Below are positions 37,152-47,758 of a stretch of DNA of 64,000 nucleotides, in pieces. The stretch comes from DASRDU01 sp035652435. GTDB lineage: Bacteria > Acidobacteriota > Blastocatellia > RBC074. Position 1 is the stretch's first letter, and each line of letters opens with the position of its first letter. The stretch lies in NCBI GenBank assembly GCA_035652435.1, contig DASRDU010000114.1, forward strand, positions 62,001 to 126,000, given 5' to 3'. The translations under genes and the position numbers were made by a program. Below the pieces are notes generated by a model. The model searched no databases. It saw only the letters and a list, made by a program, of their open reading frames with translations, and had not been told where the DNA came from.

Positions 37152-37188
37152 AGCAAAAGGGGCGGCTGATAAAGCCGCCCCTTTTGCT
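37152..37188. terminator. Bidirectional terminator
   Basis: The arms AGCAAAAGGGGCGGCT and AGCCGCCCCTTTTGCT pair perfectly over 16 bases with a 5-base loop GATAA. Each strand has a run of T near the 3' arm, so it serves the TPR gene and the convergent DUF4097-type gene. Confidence 0.9.
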
Positions 37189-37210
37189 GATCTTCGATTC
37201 CTCGTCTTCC

Positions 37211-37915
37211 CTACCTGCGCCGCAGCTGGATGCTCCCTTCCTGAGTCCACAATACAACCGTCGCCCGGCCCTCACCATGGGTCCCCTCAACCCGCTTGTC
37301 AGTCTGGGTCGTAAAGCTCACACCGAAGCCGTTGACATCCACCCCGCCGCGCCAGGACGAGGCCTGCAGCCTGAAATCGGCGGAAGCGGGCAGCGTCGCG
37401 CTCACTCGGCCGGAATGCGACCTGAGCGTGTAGTTCCCGCCCGGCAGGATGTCGCCGCTGAAACTGACGTTGCCGGTCTGGCTGCCGACATCAACCTTCG
37501 GGCTGCGGATTCCGCTCAGCAGAATATCACCTTCAGCCGTGCGGGTCCGGATCGGCCCGCTCATATTTCTGACCGTGACTTCACCCTTGATGCAGGTCAG
37601 ATCGAGCGCAGTGTTCGTCGGGACATTAATCACCAGATCCACTGTGGCATTGCCGGTGACTTCCACCCTGACTTTGCCCTGCGCCGACTGTATCGCATTG
37701 ACTGGGGGATCTGCCTGTTTCGCCGTCACCGTGATCGTATTCCCTTCGGCGACATTGACGGAGACCGAACCCATTTTATTGACCACTTCCAGAGTGCCTG
37801 ACCTGTCCTGAACACGAAATGATTTACTGTACCCCTGGGCCAGTGCCGGAAACGCCGGAAAGCTCAGCAGCGCGATACTCAGCAGCAGTTTTTTCTCCCA
37901 CGACATTTTCTTCAT
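37211..37915 (-). CDS. Secreted DUF4097-like beta-repeat protein
   Basis: A 234-residue exported protein with a signal peptide (KKLLLSIALLSFPAFPALAQ). The mature part is almost entirely beta-strands: SGTLEVVNKMGSVSVNVAEG, IRTRTAEGDILLSGIRSP, GSQTGNVSFSGDI and HSGRVSATLPASADF. This is the parallel beta-helix pattern of the DUF4097 putative adhesin family. It lies downstream of an anti-sigma factor gene (53-base gap) and an ECF sigma gene, suggesting that it belongs to the same envelope-stress transcript. Its function is unknown. Confidence 0.82.
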   Translation of the reverse strand: MKKMSWEKKLLLSIALLSFPAFPALAQGYSKSFRVQDRSGTLEVVNKMGSVSVNVAEGNTITVTAKQADPPVNAIQSAQGKVRVEVTGNATVDLVINVPTNTALDLTCIKGEVTVRNMSGPIRTRTAEGDILLSGIRSPKVDVGSQTGNVSFSGDILPGGNYTLRSHSGRVSATLPASADFRLQASSWRGGVDVNGFGVSFTTQTDKRVEGTHGEGRATVVLWTQEGSIQLRRR

Positions 37916-37968
37916 AACACTTCCTGATAATTGCCTGGAGAGATTTCCGGGCAGGCCCGTACGGGTCG

Positions 37969-38673
37969 CTATCTGATCTTGTCAAAGTCTTCCAGCAGTT
38001 CGATCTGCTCCCTGTACAAATCGCGTACCCGCTGCTGATGTTCCTTGTCGTTTTTGTTCTCGCGCAGTTTCTGCCGGCATTCCTCGATTGACTGAGTAAT
38101 CCGCATCAGGTTGCTGTCATACAGCTTCTGGATCGCCGGATCCCACGACGCCTTGCGGGCGTCAAGTGTTGTGGTCAGAAACTTAACCCGCGCGCGCGTC
38201 TCGGGCTCTTCAGGCAGCAGGGCGGTAGATAAATCCGCGGCATCGGGCCCGGTGCTGACGGCCGGCCCCGCCCCCTGACGATACGCGCTGAAAAGGCCCA
38301 CGCCGACGAGCAGCACGGCCAGCGTGCCCGCCCCGGCCAGTTGCGGGAAGTTAAAGGTAAAACGCCGCGACATCAGATCAGCCCACCGGCGTGACAACCA
38401 CCCGGGCTGCTTTGCGACTTCAGGTTTTCCCACTTCATCGGCCTCGCCGGCAGTTTCAGCTTCAATGCTCTGCTGAATTCTCGCCCACAGGGCGCGCTGC
38501 GGAGTGTGCAGCGGAAGTTCGCGGGCCGCGCTGCGGATCTCGAAAAGGTCGAGCCTCACGACATTGCAATGCGAGCATTCGTTGAAGTGGCTTTCGATCA
38601 GCGTCACTTCATTCTCGAGCAGCAACCCGTCAAGGTAATTCGACAGGGAATTCCGGACGATACGGCAATCCAT
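37969..38673 (-). CDS. Zinc-finger anti-sigma factor (single-pass membrane protein)
   Basis: A 234-residue regulator. The N-terminus has the zinc-binding anti-sigma motif HFNECSHC (His29, Cys33, Cys36). A transmembrane helix (LAGAGTLAVLLVGVGLFSAY, about 120-140) separates the cytoplasmic domain from a periplasmic helical C-terminus (ESIEECRQKLRENKND-like). I chose ATG 38671-38673, with GGAGAGG nine bases upstream; a longer frame to 38736 adds an unlikely leader. It follows the ECF sigma gene by 96 bases and probably binds that sigma factor. Confidence 0.87.
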   Translation of the reverse strand: MDCRIVRNSLSNYLDGLLLENEVTLIESHFNECSHCNVVRLDLFEIRSAARELPLHTPQRALWARIQQSIEAETAGEADEVGKPEVAKQPGWLSRRWADLMSRRFTFNFPQLAGAGTLAVLLVGVGLFSAYRQGAGPAVSTGPDAADLSTALLPEEPETRARVKFLTTTLDARKASWDPAIQKLYDSNLMRITQSIEECRQKLRENKNDKEHQQRVRDLYREQIELLEDFDKIR

Positions 38674-38769
38674 AACAGTTTCCTCTCCGACTTTCCATAC
38701 TTCACTGATGCGCAGCCCGATCAGCCCGATCCCCATGTGTTACCTTTCCCGGACGGGTCTTCGGGACTG

Positions 38770-39405
38770 CTATGTCTTCTTATTGAGCAGGCCGCGCAAC
38801 TTCATGCGCGCCTTGTGTAACTGTGACTTCGAGGTGCCGACGCTGATGCCGAGCGCCTGTGCCACTTCCTCGTGTTCGTAGCCTTCGACGTCATGCAGCA
38901 CAAACACCGAGCGATAACCCGGCGAGAGCTGCGCGATGGCGCGGTCGAGCGCGATCCGATCCACGACCGGCATCGCCTGCGGCCGCTCGGTCCCCGCCTG
39001 AACGACGTCCGCCAGTTCGTCACCTTCCTCGGTCGTCTTCTCCAGACGCACGCCACGTTTGCGGAAGTGCATCAGCACCTGATTGACCGTCATCCGATGC
39101 AGCCAGGTTGTAAAAGCAGACTCGCCGCGGAAGCTGCCGATCTTGCGGAAGAGCTGGACGAAGACTTCCTGCGTCAGGTCTTCCGCCTCGGTCGTGTTCG
39201 CCACCATGCGGAGGCACAGGCTGTAAACGCGGCGGTGATGACGCTGGTACAACTCCTCAAACGCCTCGGCCTGCCCGCGGGCCGCCGCCTGCGCCAGTTC
39301 AAAATCCGACGCCGCGATGTTTCCGGTTTCTCTTGTGGCCTCGACTGTCACAATGTTTGCTCTTTGCAGAGCAGGCACTGGAAGCGGCATCACGAACGTC
39401 GTCAT
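38770..39405 (-). CDS. ECF-type RNA polymerase sigma factor
   Basis: A 211-residue sigma factor of the RpoE/ECF group. Region 2 is FEELYQRHHRRVYSLCLRMV and EAEDLTQEVFVQLFRKIGSF, with TTWLHRMTVNQVLMHFRKR. Region 4 is ALDRAIAQLSPGYRSVFVLH, EGYEHEEVAQALGISVGTSK and SQLHKARMKLRGLL. I used the ATG at 39403-39405; a TTG two codons upstream is possible. The anti-sigma gene follows, and a secreted beta-repeat protein after that. An envelope-stress regulon is the likely context. Confidence 0.95.
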   Translation of the reverse strand: MTTFVMPLPVPALQRANIVTVEATRETGNIAASDFELAQAAARGQAEAFEELYQRHHRRVYSLCLRMVANTTEAEDLTQEVFVQLFRKIGSFRGESAFTTWLHRMTVNQVLMHFRKRGVRLEKTTEEGDELADVVQAGTERPQAMPVVDRIALDRAIAQLSPGYRSVFVLHDVEGYEHEEVAQALGISVGTSKSQLHKARMKLRGLLNKKT

Positions 39406-39786
39406 AGGCAATCCAGAAGCTTTTCAGACCCTGTTCACCCGGCGAGCAGGCTGCGTCCCGGGTGAATCCGGCGCGTTCAGTTTCCGGACATTTCCCAATA
39501 CTTTAGCGCCTTTTGGCGCCGTCTGTGATGCGACACTCTATAGTGCGGTTGCTCTGTTTCGTATTATTAATTTTTCCGTCCCACCGATAACTCGAAGATT
39601 GCCAACGGTTGAATCATAGCTCATCGCGCCAAAATGCCGCAACAAAGGCCGGTCCGGGCGCCCGTTTCAGTTCGCATTTCCTGCCCCCAGCCTGTAAAAT
39701 CCCGGGGTCGTAAATCATAGTTGTCGCCCCGTCCTGACGCCCGGCTTCTTTGCATCCCCGTTGAAGCGAACCGGAGAACTGCCTTT
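39406..39786. other. Divergent intergenic region (sigma gene / radical SAM gene)
   Basis: No gene is seen in these 381 bases. For the leftward sigma gene, TTATCG and TAATAC are 18 bases apart on the minus strand near 39565-39595 and could be a promoter. The plus strand holds GCGCCTTTTGGCGC (about 39507-39520), a small inverted repeat. No clear promoter for the radical SAM gene was found. Confidence 0.4.
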
Positions 39787-40821
39787 ATGCCGCGCATTGG
39801 CATTGAACTGAATAATGTCTGCAATCTGGATTGCACCCACTGCTTCCGCGGAATTTACCGCGGCGACCCGGAGGAGAACAAAGACCTCTTCCTGCCGCTC
39901 GACCTGCTCGACAAAATTCTGCGCGAGGCCGCGCCGCTCGGCTACCGCCACGTCGCAATCACCGGCGGCGAGCCGCCGATGCACCCGCGCTTCGGCGAGG
40001 CGCTCGACATTATTGCCGGGCATGGCCTGACCTGTCATTTCCTGACCAACGCGCGGAACTTTCAGAAAACGCTCAAGGCCATCAGCGTCCCGCGCCGCAA
40101 GGCAAAGCTCAAGGGCATTTCATTCAGCCTCGACGGCGCGACTGAAGCGACGCACGACAAAATCCGGGGCAAGGGGTCATATAAGGAAGTCGTCACCGCG
40201 ATTGCCGCCTGCCAGGCGGTCGGAATCGAAGCCTCAATCATCACCACGATCAATCGCGCCAACCGCCATGAGATTGATCAGCTGGCGCTGCTCGGCGCGC
40301 ACCTGAAAGTCAAACAACAGCTTTTCGGGCACCAGACGCCGACAGAACACAACCTCGATCACGACCTGATCCTGCCGGTCAGCGAATGGCGCGCGGTCGA
40401 ACGCGATGTCGCGCGCGTCATGGGCGAATTCCGTCACCAGATCGGGATGGCCATGGGCTTTTACACGGACTACTACCTGCCGCGCTGTGCGCCGCTGTCG
40501 CTCGAAGACCTGAACGTTGATTATCGGGGGAGGCTGACGCTCTGTTGCCAGCTTTCGAACTACCGTGATCTGAAAGGCGATGGCATGGACGTGATCGGTG
40601 ACCTGCGACGGACGAGCCTGCCCGAATTACTTTCACAACTGATGGATCTGATCAATCGCGTCCACAAAGAGCGGCTGGAGATGGCCGCCGATCCGGAGCG
40701 GGCGGATCAGCTTCACTATCCCTGCCTCGTCTGCATAGACCGTTTCCGCAAAACGTCAGCAGAGCCGATGATGGTGCAACTGTCAGGACTCGACAGCCGG
40801 AAGATTGCAGCCGGAAGCTGA
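39787..40821 (+). CDS. Radical SAM protein with C-terminal cysteine cluster (SPASM-like)
   Basis: A 344-residue radical SAM enzyme. The [4Fe-4S] motif CNLDCTHC (Cys12, 16, 19) is almost at the N-terminus, followed by AITGGEPPMHPRF and SFSLDGATEATHDKIRGKGS. The C-terminal region contains CAPLSLED, LTLCCQLSN and PCLVCIDRF, a set of cysteines that resembles the SPASM auxiliary-cluster domain. I start at ATG 39787, preceded by GGAGA. SPASM enzymes modify peptides, proteins or small molecules; no peptide precursor is seen beside it, so the substrate is unknown. It is divergent from the ECF sigma gene and convergent with the DUF1573 gene. Confidence 0.87.
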   Translation: MPRIGIELNNVCNLDCTHCFRGIYRGDPEENKDLFLPLDLLDKILREAAPLGYRHVAITGGEPPMHPRFGEALDIIAGHGLTCHFLTNARNFQKTLKAISVPRRKAKLKGISFSLDGATEATHDKIRGKGSYKEVVTAIAACQAVGIEASIITTINRANRHEIDQLALLGAHLKVKQQLFGHQTPTEHNLDHDLILPVSEWRAVERDVARVMGEFRHQIGMAMGFYTDYYLPRCAPLSLEDLNVDYRGRLTLCCQLSNYRDLKGDGMDVIGDLRRTSLPELLSQLMDLINRVHKERLEMAADPERADQLHYPCLVCIDRFRKTSAEPMMVQLSGLDSRKIAAGS

Positions 40822-40848
40822 ACCGAAGCACGGCAGACTGACCAGTGA

Positions 40849-40890
40849 AAAAGCCGCAAAGGAAGAGATGATCATTCCTTTGCGGCTTTT
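40849..40890. terminator. Bidirectional terminator
   Basis: AAAAGCCGCAAAGGAA pairs with TTCCTTTGCGGCTTTT over 16 bases with loop GAGATGATCA. Each strand ends in TTTT, serving the radical SAM gene and the convergent DUF1573 gene. Confidence 0.9.
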
Positions 40891-40914
40891 CCATTGACCG
40901 TTCATCGCGGCCCC

Positions 40915-41967
40915 TCACTGCGCGTTGAGCGTGACCGGGATTTCAAGGATCGGGGTGAGCGGGTTATTGAGTTCGAGAATGATTTTGCCGCTGTATTCGC
41001 CTTTGGCAAGCTTCTCCTTGTCGAACATCACGAGGACCCGGTATGACTGGCCTTTGACATCATCCAGCGCCTCGATTTTCAGGAATGGCAGCGTCGAACT
41101 CACCTTTTTGATCTCGAGCCCCGAGCCCCGAGCCAGGCGGACGAAAAGGAATTTGCCGGTGCGCGAAACGTCGTAAGCGGGGTTTGAAATCGGCAGCACG
41201 CCGAAGTTCAAAGCCTTCGGGAGGGCTGAGACCGCCGGCTCCACATTCCCGTCAAGCTGAAGCTGCAGTTCCGGGAACTCACGACTTTCGGTCGTTACCC
41301 TGAGCGTCTCCACCACGTTCCCGGCCTTCAGAGTCTCGGAGCTTTTGGCAATGATCAGGTATCGCCGGCCCTCTTCGAGGGTTTGCAGGGTGGCGGTGAA
41401 AGCCTTGCCGTCAACCGAGACCTTCGTCACCCGCACCGGCTGTGGCGCGTCGTTGACGATCGAAAACATCACGTCATCGCTGTTGCCCTGCGCCAGACGG
41501 CCTTTCCACCGGCTCGACGGGCTGATCAGGAACGACCCGACCCGCTGCCCTTCAGGGCTGCTCTCCCTGCTGACCAGCATCACCATCGTCAGCGTGAAGT
41601 TCGGGTTGTCCGGGTCGCTGGTCGTGACGTCAGCGAATTTGCTGATCGCGCCGTGAAAGCCCGTGGTCTTGACGTTCAGCGTGATCTTCCCTTCCTGACC
41701 GGGCGCAACGACCTTGTCGAAGTCGCTGGCCGTGCAGCCGCAGGCGGGGCGCACGGACTTGATCTCCAGATTCGCCGCCCCCTTATTCCTGACGATGAAC
41801 GTATGGCTGACAGTCACGCCTTCCTTGACTTCACCGAAGTTGAATTCGGTCTGCGCGATTGAGACTTTCGGTTGTGGCGTTGACGGCGCCTGCCCGAATG
41901 CTGCGGCAGTCAGAGTGAGCAGCAGGAGGGCCAGGGCATAATTCCGAAAATGGGGATTTGAACGCAT
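40915..41967 (-). CDS. Secreted DUF1573 domain protein
   Basis: A 350-residue exported protein with a signal peptide (YALALLLLTLTAAAFGQ). The mature domain opens TEFNFGEVKEGVTVSHTFIV and RNKGAANLEIKSVRPACGCT, the standard DUF1573 Ig-like pattern including the ACGCT cysteine pair. A second beta-rich region follows (residues about 150-350) with SALPKALNFGVLPISNP. Function is unknown in the family. It is the last gene of the leuS-side minus-strand run, 80 bases downstream of holA. Confidence 0.88.
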   Translation of the reverse strand: MRSNPHFRNYALALLLLTLTAAAFGQAPSTPQPKVSIAQTEFNFGEVKEGVTVSHTFIVRNKGAANLEIKSVRPACGCTASDFDKVVAPGQEGKITLNVKTTGFHGAISKFADVTTSDPDNPNFTLTMVMLVSRESSPEGQRVGSFLISPSSRWKGRLAQGNSDDVMFSIVNDAPQPVRVTKVSVDGKAFTATLQTLEEGRRYLIIAKSSETLKAGNVVETLRVTTESREFPELQLQLDGNVEPAVSALPKALNFGVLPISNPAYDVSRTGKFLFVRLARGSGLEIKKVSSTLPFLKIEALDDVKGQSYRVLVMFDKEKLAKGEYSGKIILELNNPLTPILEIPVTLNAQ

Positions 41968-42047
41968 AAAACAAACTCCTGTTGAAGTGAGGTCCGGTTT
42001 CGCGGGGTGCAGTTTAGCAGAAAGCGGGGGTCAGGTCAGAATGATTT

Positions 42048-43121
42048 TCATCGAATTCTGCCGCCAGGTGCCTGCCCTTTATCCCGGCAAAGCTCGCAGA
42101 TGAGCAGTTCAATCTGGAGCCGCGGCGTCGCCATCGAGGTTTTGAGCGCGACATCCGTTTGCGCAATCCGCGCGATGCCGCGCTCGATTTCCGCCATCTC
42201 TTTGCGCCGCACTTTCTCATTGAAGCGGCCGACGGCGAACGGGGGCATCCCGACGGCTTTGGCGACTTCGGAATTCGGCGCGTTCTGGCGCATCAGTTCT
42301 TTCGCGGCGAGCATCTTCCGGTAGTTGCTGGCAATCGCCCCGACCAGCATGACGGCCAGCGTCTGCGGGTTTTCCGGGGGGTTGGCGAGGATGTGGTCGA
42401 GCAGTTCGAGGGCGCGTTTGCGGTTGCCGTCAATGATCGCGTCGGTCAGTTCGAAGTTTGAATGCTCGCGCGAATAGCGCACCAGTTCATCAATCTCCGC
42501 CCTCCCGATCCTGCCCTTCCCGCCGACGTAGTTGACGAGTTTGTCGGCCTCACTCGAAAGCCTGCGCAACTCCGTGCCGACCATCCCGATCAGGTAAGCC
42601 GCAGCTGAAGGCTCGATGAAGCACCCCGCGCGCGAGACGTAGTCGGCCAGCCAGCGCGGCGCGGCTTCGCGCTCGTCGAGCGGCGCAAAGCTGACCACCT
42701 CGCACGTCTTGCGCAGCATCGTCGCAATGTTGCGCCGGTTGTCGAGCGCCTCGCTGACGAAGACGAGCGCCGTCGTCGGCGCCGGGTCGCGCAGGTAATC
42801 CTTCAGCTGCTCCAGCTGCCTGTCGTCATTGAGCGATTCAAAGCCGGTGACCACGACCACTCGCCGCGACGAAATCATCGGGTACTGCCGCGCCAGCGCG
42901 AGCGCCTCATCCAGATTGCCCTGCGCGATAGAGATCGTCGTCACATTGAAATCGTAAACCGACTGATCAACGGCCTTCTCAATCAGCTTTTTCAGTGCCT
43001 GATCCCGCTGGTAAGCCTCTTCGCCTTCGAGCAGATAAAGCGGCCCGATCTGCCCGCCGTTCAGTTTGCGGTAGAAGTCGGATTGTGATTTCAGCGAATC
43101 GTCACTTCCCTGCTTTGCCAT
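42048..43121 (-). CDS. holA: DNA polymerase III subunit delta
   Basis: A 357-residue clamp-loader subunit that opens the beta clamp. It has LYLLEGEEAYQRDQALKKLI, the TALVFVSEALDNRRNIATML region, and the C-terminal LVGAIASNYRKMLAAKELM helical set that forms the collar domain. The overall length and the low sequence conservation are normal for the delta subunit. In many bacteria holA follows leuS and lptE; here two genes intervene (43158-43631 and 43665-44120). The start is ATG 43121. Confidence 0.9.
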   Translation of the reverse strand: MAKQGSDDSLKSQSDFYRKLNGGQIGPLYLLEGEEAYQRDQALKKLIEKAVDQSVYDFNVTTISIAQGNLDEALALARQYPMISSRRVVVVTGFESLNDDRQLEQLKDYLRDPAPTTALVFVSEALDNRRNIATMLRKTCEVVSFAPLDEREAAPRWLADYVSRAGCFIEPSAAAYLIGMVGTELRRLSSEADKLVNYVGGKGRIGRAEIDELVRYSREHSNFELTDAIIDGNRKRALELLDHILANPPENPQTLAVMLVGAIASNYRKMLAAKELMRQNAPNSEVAKAVGMPPFAVGRFNEKVRRKEMAEIERGIARIAQTDVALKTSMATPRLQIELLICELCRDKGQAPGGRIR

Positions 43122-43157
43122 CGCATTTTGCTGATTCAGCCAGCTTTAGTTTGGCGG

Positions 43158-43631
43158 CTACCAGTCGCCAGCAATTCCGTCAACTGCCACACAACAGCCG
43201 GTCGTTTCCTGGTAGATAATAAATGAAAACCACCAGTAATCTCCGCGGCTGTCATTCTCCTTACAGTCAAAAGCTCTGGAATTCTTCAGATCAACACACG
43301 CCTTCAAAAGTTGCAGGTATTGCTTGGCGAACTGTCGCCACCTCTCTGCGTCTTCGGCCCGTCCTGTATGCCAGAAATTGTCCTGCAGATAATATGAGAG
43401 ATCCGAAGTTATCTCTTTGGCAGAAATCTCAGTAATCTGAAGCGGCTTCCCACAATTCAATCCGGTAGCGCGGTATATCTTTTCGCAGTCGAACTCCTGC
43501 CCGGTCAGGTCAAAACTGTACACTCCGAGTTCTACTTTGTAGTTACCGTATTCATAGAGGCGGTTTACCTTCCGAAGCAGCCCCTTGAAATGTCGCAGAG
43601 GCTCTGTCTCAAGCGCCTTCAGTGATGACAT
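43158..43631 (-). CDS. Hypothetical protein, unrecognised family
   Basis: A 157-residue protein that I cannot place. It has no signal peptide or membrane helix. The sequence is rich in tyrosine, glutamate and cysteine (CEKIYRATGLNCGKPLQITE, DLSYYLQDNFWHTG, WWFSFIIYQETTGCC). The ATG at 43629-43631 is used; a TTG two codons upstream is possible and no strong ribosome-binding site is visible. Base composition is more AT-rich than holA and leuS on either side, so it may be an acquired gene. Size and charge would fit an immunity-type protein, but nothing supports a specific function. Confidence 0.6.
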   Translation of the reverse strand: MSSLKALETEPLRHFKGLLRKVNRLYEYGNYKVELGVYSFDLTGQEFDCEKIYRATGLNCGKPLQITEISAKEITSDLSYYLQDNFWHTGRAEDAERWRQFAKQYLQLLKACVDLKNSRAFDCKENDSRGDYWWFSFIIYQETTGCCVAVDGIAGDW

Positions 43632-43664
43632 AAGCAAACCAATAGCGGCTAAAGGTTCGGGCGG

Positions 43665-44120
43665 TCAGCTGATATTGCCGTTCTCCAGAGAAGTATTATT
43701 CTCAAGCTCCCGAATTCTTTGTTTCAACTCCTCAGGCAGCAGTGCCTTCTTTTGTTCGCGGTAGTTGAAGGAGACCATCGTGCCCTCACTTTCGGCGGCG
43801 ACTTTCTGGTGCCGGTGGCTGACCAGACGGCATTGCACCACGAAACGGTCTTCTTCCACCTTCGTGACTCGCGCGCCGACAGAAACTGTGTCGGGATACG
43901 CGAGCGGGATTCGGTAGCGGCAATTGATGGAATGGAGAATCGGGCCGATGCCAGCGGTCTCGCCGAACTCCCACATTCCCACTTTATCAAAATACGCAAT
44001 CCGGGCGCTTTCGAACCAGCGGAAGTAGACCACGTTGTTGACGTGCCGCATCGCGTCCATCTCGCCCCAGGCAACGGGGATCGTGACCACCACTGGATAA
44101 TCTTTCAGCAGTTCTTCCAT
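43665..44120 (-). CDS. Acyl-CoA thioesterase (4HBT hot-dog fold)
   Basis: A 151-residue hot-dog-fold thioesterase. The motif AWGEMDAMRHVNNVVYFRWF (residues 17-36, likely catalytic Asp22) matches the 4-hydroxybenzoyl-CoA thioesterase signature D-x-D-x-x-G/R-HVNN. Later segments YRIPLAYPDTVSVGARVTKV and RFVVQCRLVSHRH complete the fold. The substrate is some acyl-CoA; YbgC/FadM-type enzymes differ mainly in the residues that cannot be assigned here. It starts 3 bases after lptE, probably in the same transcript. Confidence 0.92.
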   Translation of the reverse strand: MEELLKDYPVVVTIPVAWGEMDAMRHVNNVVYFRWFESARIAYFDKVGMWEFGETAGIGPILHSINCRYRIPLAYPDTVSVGARVTKVEEDRFVVQCRLVSHRHQKVAAESEGTMVSFNYREQKKALLPEELKQRIRELENNTSLENGNIS

Positions 44121-44123
44121 CGC

Positions 44124-44654
44124 TCAGAACCCTTCGAGGATGGTGGTCAGCACACTTTTTGCGAAATCATGCGCCATCCGGCTGACCGCGGGGCCTTCCT
44201 CGGCGAAGAACGTCTGCGGGTCGCCGCTGACTTCGTACTCGCTGCGGAAGACGTAGTTCTGATTGTCGAAGATCACCTTGTTTTTCGTCTGGTCGCGCAC
44301 AGTGACGCTGGCCACGATCGTGATCTCGAAGATGCGCACGCGACCGAAGTCATCCAGTACCGCGCCGCGATAGCCGAACGATTTGATCGTCCCGAGCATC
44401 ACCGCGTCGGCGCCATCGGCCGTCGAGACGATCTTCAGTGAACGCGCGCGCCGCAACGCCTCGTCAACCATCGCGGCGGTGAAACGCTGCTCGACCTTGA
44501 AGCGCAGGGCCTGATTCTGGAATGCCGGGATCGCCAGCGTTTTGATGTGCGCGGGGAGCGCATCGCCGCGCCCCGCTGGCTTGTAGCATTCCGTGAAACC
44601 GCTGGAGATGAGGAGCAGAATAAGAGCGAATACCGGTTGCAGTTTTCTATTCAT
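44124..44654 (-). CDS. lptE: LptE-like LPS-assembly lipoprotein
   Basis: A 176-residue outer-membrane-associated protein, the plug partner of LptD in LPS insertion. The N-terminus is hydrophobic (PVFALILLLISSGFTECYK) with a cysteine near 22, but the lipobox (FTEC) is unusual, having Glu before Cys. The body shows HIKTLAIPAFQNQALRFKVE and TLKSFGYRGAVLD-type beta-strands of the LptE fold (here GTIKSFGYRGAVLDD). The ATG at 44652-44654 was chosen over a GTG one codon earlier. It lies between leuS and the thioesterase gene, the usual place next to leuS. Confidence 0.82.
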   Translation of the reverse strand: MNRKLQPVFALILLLISSGFTECYKPAGRGDALPAHIKTLAIPAFQNQALRFKVEQRFTAAMVDEALRRARSLKIVSTADGADAVMLGTIKSFGYRGAVLDDFGRVRIFEITIVASVTVRDQTKNKVIFDNQNYVFRSEYEVSGDPQTFFAEEGPAVSRMAHDFAKSVLTTILEGF

Positions 44655-44692
44655 CACGAGGCCTGGGAGAAAAACGATGAATAAGGATCAGC

Positions 44693-44766
44693 GTTCGGAG
44701 TACCGGCTTCAGCCGGGTCTTACCTCTGGACTATGGTAAAACCCGGCTGAAGCCGGTACTCCGAAC
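44693..44766. repeat. 26-base inverted repeat (REP/MITE-like)
   Basis: GTTCGGAGTACCGGCTTCAG and its continuation CCGGGT (44693-44718) are perfectly complementary to 44741-44766. The 22-base centre contains TACC and GGTA, which can extend the stem. It lies between leuS (stop 6 bases away) and lptE, where it cannot act as an ordinary terminator because no T-run follows. A 26-base perfect arm fits a dispersed palindromic element. No second copy was noticed in this window. Confidence 0.85.
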
Positions 44767-44772
44767 ACCGTT

Positions 44773-47379
<2,607 letters not shown>

Positions 47380-47758
47380 TGTGATTCACGATCCCTCTGG
47401 GGTCTCAGGCCTCGCCGCCTGATGAGCTTTCCCGGGTCAGAGACCGGCAGGAACTCACCAGCAGGCTTAAGGCGAGGCAGGATAACAAACTTATGCGAAG
47501 AAAAGAATGGATGGAAGATGCAGCACGGATAGTTGTAGCCGTGCTGCTACCTAAGGTAGAGGGTGCAATCAGGAGAGGCCGGTAAAGCAGGGTTCATGGT
47601 GCGTACTGGGATCACACACCGCATGTATCGGCATCGCACGCCGCGCGTATCAGGACCGCACGCCGGGCGCGTACGCCGCGTGATCATCTTCGGATGATGT
47701 TGGGCCGAAGCTTTCATAGAGTCCGCGGTTGTGTTCTGATCGAGTTCAATCAATGCGA
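47380..47758. other. Gene-poor interval with short repeats
   Basis: No gene is supported. CAGCACGG (47521-47528) pairs with CCGTGCTG (47539-47546) around a 10-base loop ATAGTTGTAG. A run of degenerate units around CGCACGCCG lies between about 47630 and 47685, and the 9-base ATCAATGCG is duplicated next to the stop of the gene at 47759. The promoter of leuS on the minus strand must lie in the left part. The repeats look like decayed or simple sequence, not a tidy array. Confidence 0.5.

Noticed and set aside
47630..47690. Possible CRISPR-like or tandem-repeat array
   Set aside because: The CGCACGCCG-type units are degenerate, few and unevenly spaced, without spacers of uniform length, so it is not an array.
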